This document shows positions 62,439 through 64,000 of a DNA stretch of 64,000 nt, piece after piece. Source of the DNA: Roseimicrobium sp. ORNL1 (lineage in GTDB: Bacteria; Verrucomicrobiota; Verrucomicrobiia; Verrucomicrobiales; Verrucomicrobiaceae). The notes beneath the pieces were generated by a model. The model saw nothing but the letters and a program-made list of their open reading frames with translations. It was not told the origin of the DNA and ran no database searches. Where the stretch lies: positions 4,092,001 to 4,156,000 of the forward strand of contig NZ_CP049143.1 in NCBI RefSeq assembly GCF_011044495.1, read 5' to 3'. Within the stretch, counting starts at the first letter, position 1, and the number at the start of each line of letters is the position of its first letter. Position numbers and translations under genes: made by a program.

Positions 62439-63539
62439 CTACACACGGCTCTCGTCCGCTGCGCGCCTTCTCAACTGCCCACACGCCGCGTCGATATCCG
62501 GACCACGTGCGCGGCGCAGATGCGCCACGGCACCGTGCTCACGTAATGTCGCGAGAAATGCTTCCGTCTGCTCCATGCTGCTGGGCAGGTAGGTGCGGCC
62601 TTTGAGGCTCAAGCCTGTTGGATTGTACCGGAGGAGATTCACGTGCATGCGCCGCCCTTGGAGCAGGTGGGCCAGTTCTCGAGCTTGAGCGAGAGAATCA
62701 TTCACGCCCTCCAGCAGGCAGTACTGAATGGTGGTGATGCGGCCATTGCGTGCTTGATATCGATCCGCGGCAGCCAGCACATCCTGCACGGCGAACCTTT
62801 TGCCCATGGGCAGCAAGGCTGCGCGTGTCGCATCATCCGGCGCGTGCAACGACACCGCCAGATGCACGCCGAGGTCTGCTTCCGTCAATTCATCCATGGC
62901 GGGCACGATGCCCACCGTGGAGATGGTGACCTGCCGCCAGCCCAGGGCTCCGAGCTTGTTGTCGGCCATGCGGCGCACGGCCTCCAGCACGTTGCGCAGG
63001 TTCAGCATCGGTTCTCCCATGCCCATGAAGACCACCGTACGCAGGGTGCGTCCGGTCGCCTGTGCTTCCCGCCGGAGGTGGAGGAACTGCTCGACTATTT
63101 CACCGGAAGTGAGATTGCGCTCAAAGCCCGTCTGGGTCGTCGCGCAGAAGTCGCAGCCCATGGCACATCCCACCTGGCTGGAGATGCATCCCGCGGCTCT
63201 GTCGGCATGGTAATCCGGCATCAGCACGGACTCCACCGTGCGTCCATCCGGCAGGCGCAGCAGCAGCTTGCACGTGCCGTCTTCAGACACCTGACGCCGC
63301 GCCAGCGAGGCCGCTTCTCTGGGAAAGGTGGAAGTGACGTGCTCCATCAACCCCGCCGGCAGCCGGTCCTTGGGCAACTGCCCCCCGGCCCTCGCCCCAT
63401 ACACCTCCCGCAACACCGGGAGCGTATGCGTCGCCTTGTAGCCCTGCTCCATCATCCATGCCGTCAGCTCCTCCGTCGAGAGGTCTGGCAGGGAACGCAA
63501 GGCAGTAGCAGTGGCTGGCATGATCGGGGCGAGCAGCAT
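62439..63539 (-). CDS. rlmN: 23S rRNA (adenine2503-C2)-methyltransferase RlmN
   Basis: This is 366 residues (start also possible at 63521, MPATATALRS). Radical-SAM cluster motif GCAMGCDFC (Cys125, Cys129, Cys132), then FMGMGEPMLN, ISTVGIVPAMDEL, LAVSLHAPDDATR and RPLTEREL-equivalent YCLLEGVNDS; the second catalytic Cys lies in GPDIDAACGQLR near the end. It methylates 23S A2503 and certain tRNAs. Next to it, the RlmI/RlmL-type gene reads in the same direction. Confidence 0.92.
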   Translation of the reverse strand: MLLAPIMPATATALRSLPDLSTEELTAWMMEQGYKATHTLPVLREVYGARAGGQLPKDRLPAGLMEHVTSTFPREAASLARRQVSEDGTCKLLLRLPDGRTVESVLMPDYHADRAAGCISSQVGCAMGCDFCATTQTGFERNLTSGEIVEQFLHLRREAQATGRTLRTVVFMGMGEPMLNLRNVLEAVRRMADNKLGALGWRQVTISTVGIVPAMDELTEADLGVHLAVSLHAPDDATRAALLPMGKRFAVQDVLAAADRYQARNGRITTIQYCLLEGVNDSLAQARELAHLLQGRRMHVNLLRYNPTGLSLKGRTYLPSSMEQTEAFLATLREHGAVAHLRRARGPDIDAACGQLRRRAADESRV

Positions 63540-63611
63540 AGCATCTCCCGCCGAGATTCAAAGTCCCCGAAACCCGGTCTGAGTCTGGCTCCCACGACTC
63601 ATCCTCTCCTC

Positions 63612-63654
63612 ATTTTGCATTTTTCATTTTCCACTTTTCATTTTGCATTCTCTT
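63612..63654. repeat. AT-rich CATTTTxCATTTTC short repeats
   Basis: CATTTTGCATTTTTCATTTTC recurs with variation through 63612-63654 (CCACTTTTCATTTTGCATTC). This is a short low-complexity repeat between rlmN and the terminal gene. Confidence 0.5.
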
Positions 63655-63662
63655 GAAGCTCC

Positions 63663-64000
63663 CTACCGAACCATCATCCACAACGTACTGGCCCCATGCC
63701 CCGGCGGGAAGTCGATCTGCGGTTGTCCCGCCACATAGTCGGCTACGAGACGCTGCTCTTTCGCGCAACGACGCGCCCGGCGCTCCAGGGATGCGGCATC
63801 GAGTTTGGTGCAGTTCGTGGAGATGAGGATCGCGCACTTTGGCATCGCCAGCTCCAGCGCCGCATTCAGCAGTTGCTCGAAATCATTCTCCACCTGCCAG
63901 CGACGGTTGTTCTTGCCGCGTGAGAAGGTCGGCGGATCGAGGATGATGGCGTCGAACCGTTCCTTGCGCGGGTCGAGCTTGGGCAGAAGCTCCAGCGTGT
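63663..64000 (-). CDS. RlmI/RlmL-type rRNA methyltransferase (5' end outside window)
   Basis: Only the C-terminal 112 residues are visible. Frame continues off the window. It contains FDAIILDPPTFSRGKN, the DPPTF SAM-methyltransferase motif of large-subunit rRNA cytosine-5/guanine methyltransferases, then ALELAMPKCAILISTNCTKLD. Ends at the stop 63663. Which of the RlmI, RlmK/L or related families it is cannot be told from this part. Confidence 0.75.
   Translation of the reverse strand, partial: TLELLPKLDPRKERFDAIILDPPTFSRGKNNRRWQVENDFEQLLNAALELAMPKCAILISTNCTKLDAASLERRARRCAKEQRLVADYVAGQPQIDFPPGHGASTLWMMVR

Overview
This 64 kb window is a high-GC (about 60%) chromosomal segment with short intergenic gaps and few clear Shine-Dalgarno sites. 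The gene content points to the phylum Verrucomicrobiota, most likely family Verrucomicrobiaceae (Verrucomicrobium/Roseimicrobium/Prosthecobacter-like). The signs are a PVC-type propeller protein with a haem-binding CxxCH tail, two periplasmic sulfatases, a Tat-exported TIM-barrel sugar epimerase and a Tat-exported lactonase. That placement is inference from gene content; no rRNA or tRNA gene is visible. No IS element, phage or CRISPR array was seen.

Layout. 1-6.7 kb: 3' part of galT, obgE, a secreted hypothetical and a tandem pair of GT4 glycosyltransferases split by a long inverted repeat. 7-12.3 kb: AraC-type regulator, zinc-ribbon metallopeptidase, and a minus-strand protein with a candidate phosphothreonine-lyase-like (SpvC/OspF/LanKC-lyase) core and a Q/T/S/N-rich linker. 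12.4-22.2 kb: a signalling block with a minus-strand operon (hybrid histidine kinase, receiver, receiver-adenylate cyclase), then a plus-strand OmpR-type two-component system embedded among three paralogous exported PepSY-like proteins. 22.3-40.8 kb: periplasmic and catabolic genes (CxxCH dehydrogenase-like protein, epimerase, hydrolase, two damaged sulfatases, sialidase-like protein, TonB receptor), plus an RsmA-Nudix fusion and an O-antigen-ligase-like protein. 41-58.5 kb: small enzymes including VOC, methyltransferases, cupins, MATE exporter, phosphoesterase, DUF72, lactonase, SGNH esterase, 2'-5' RNA ligase and GNAT. 58.8-61.2 kb: a protein with a recognisable RGS (regulator of G-protein signalling) domain, a stand-alone H-type lectin domain and a frameshifted GH12-like protein. 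61.4 kb to the end: a TPR-like protein, rlmN and part of an RlmI/RlmL-type methyltransferase.

Most interesting points. The RGS protein, the H-type lectin and the lyase-like protein are domain types otherwise associated with eukaryotes or host-directed effectors, and two of the three carry long low-complexity linkers. Together they suggest, but do not prove, a capacity to act on eukaryotic cells. Intergenic regions carry a family of bipartite inverted repeats; three of four share a TCC-type loop. Three genes are broken by single-base lesions (an in-frame TAG and two homopolymer indels), which may be real decay or draft-sequence errors.
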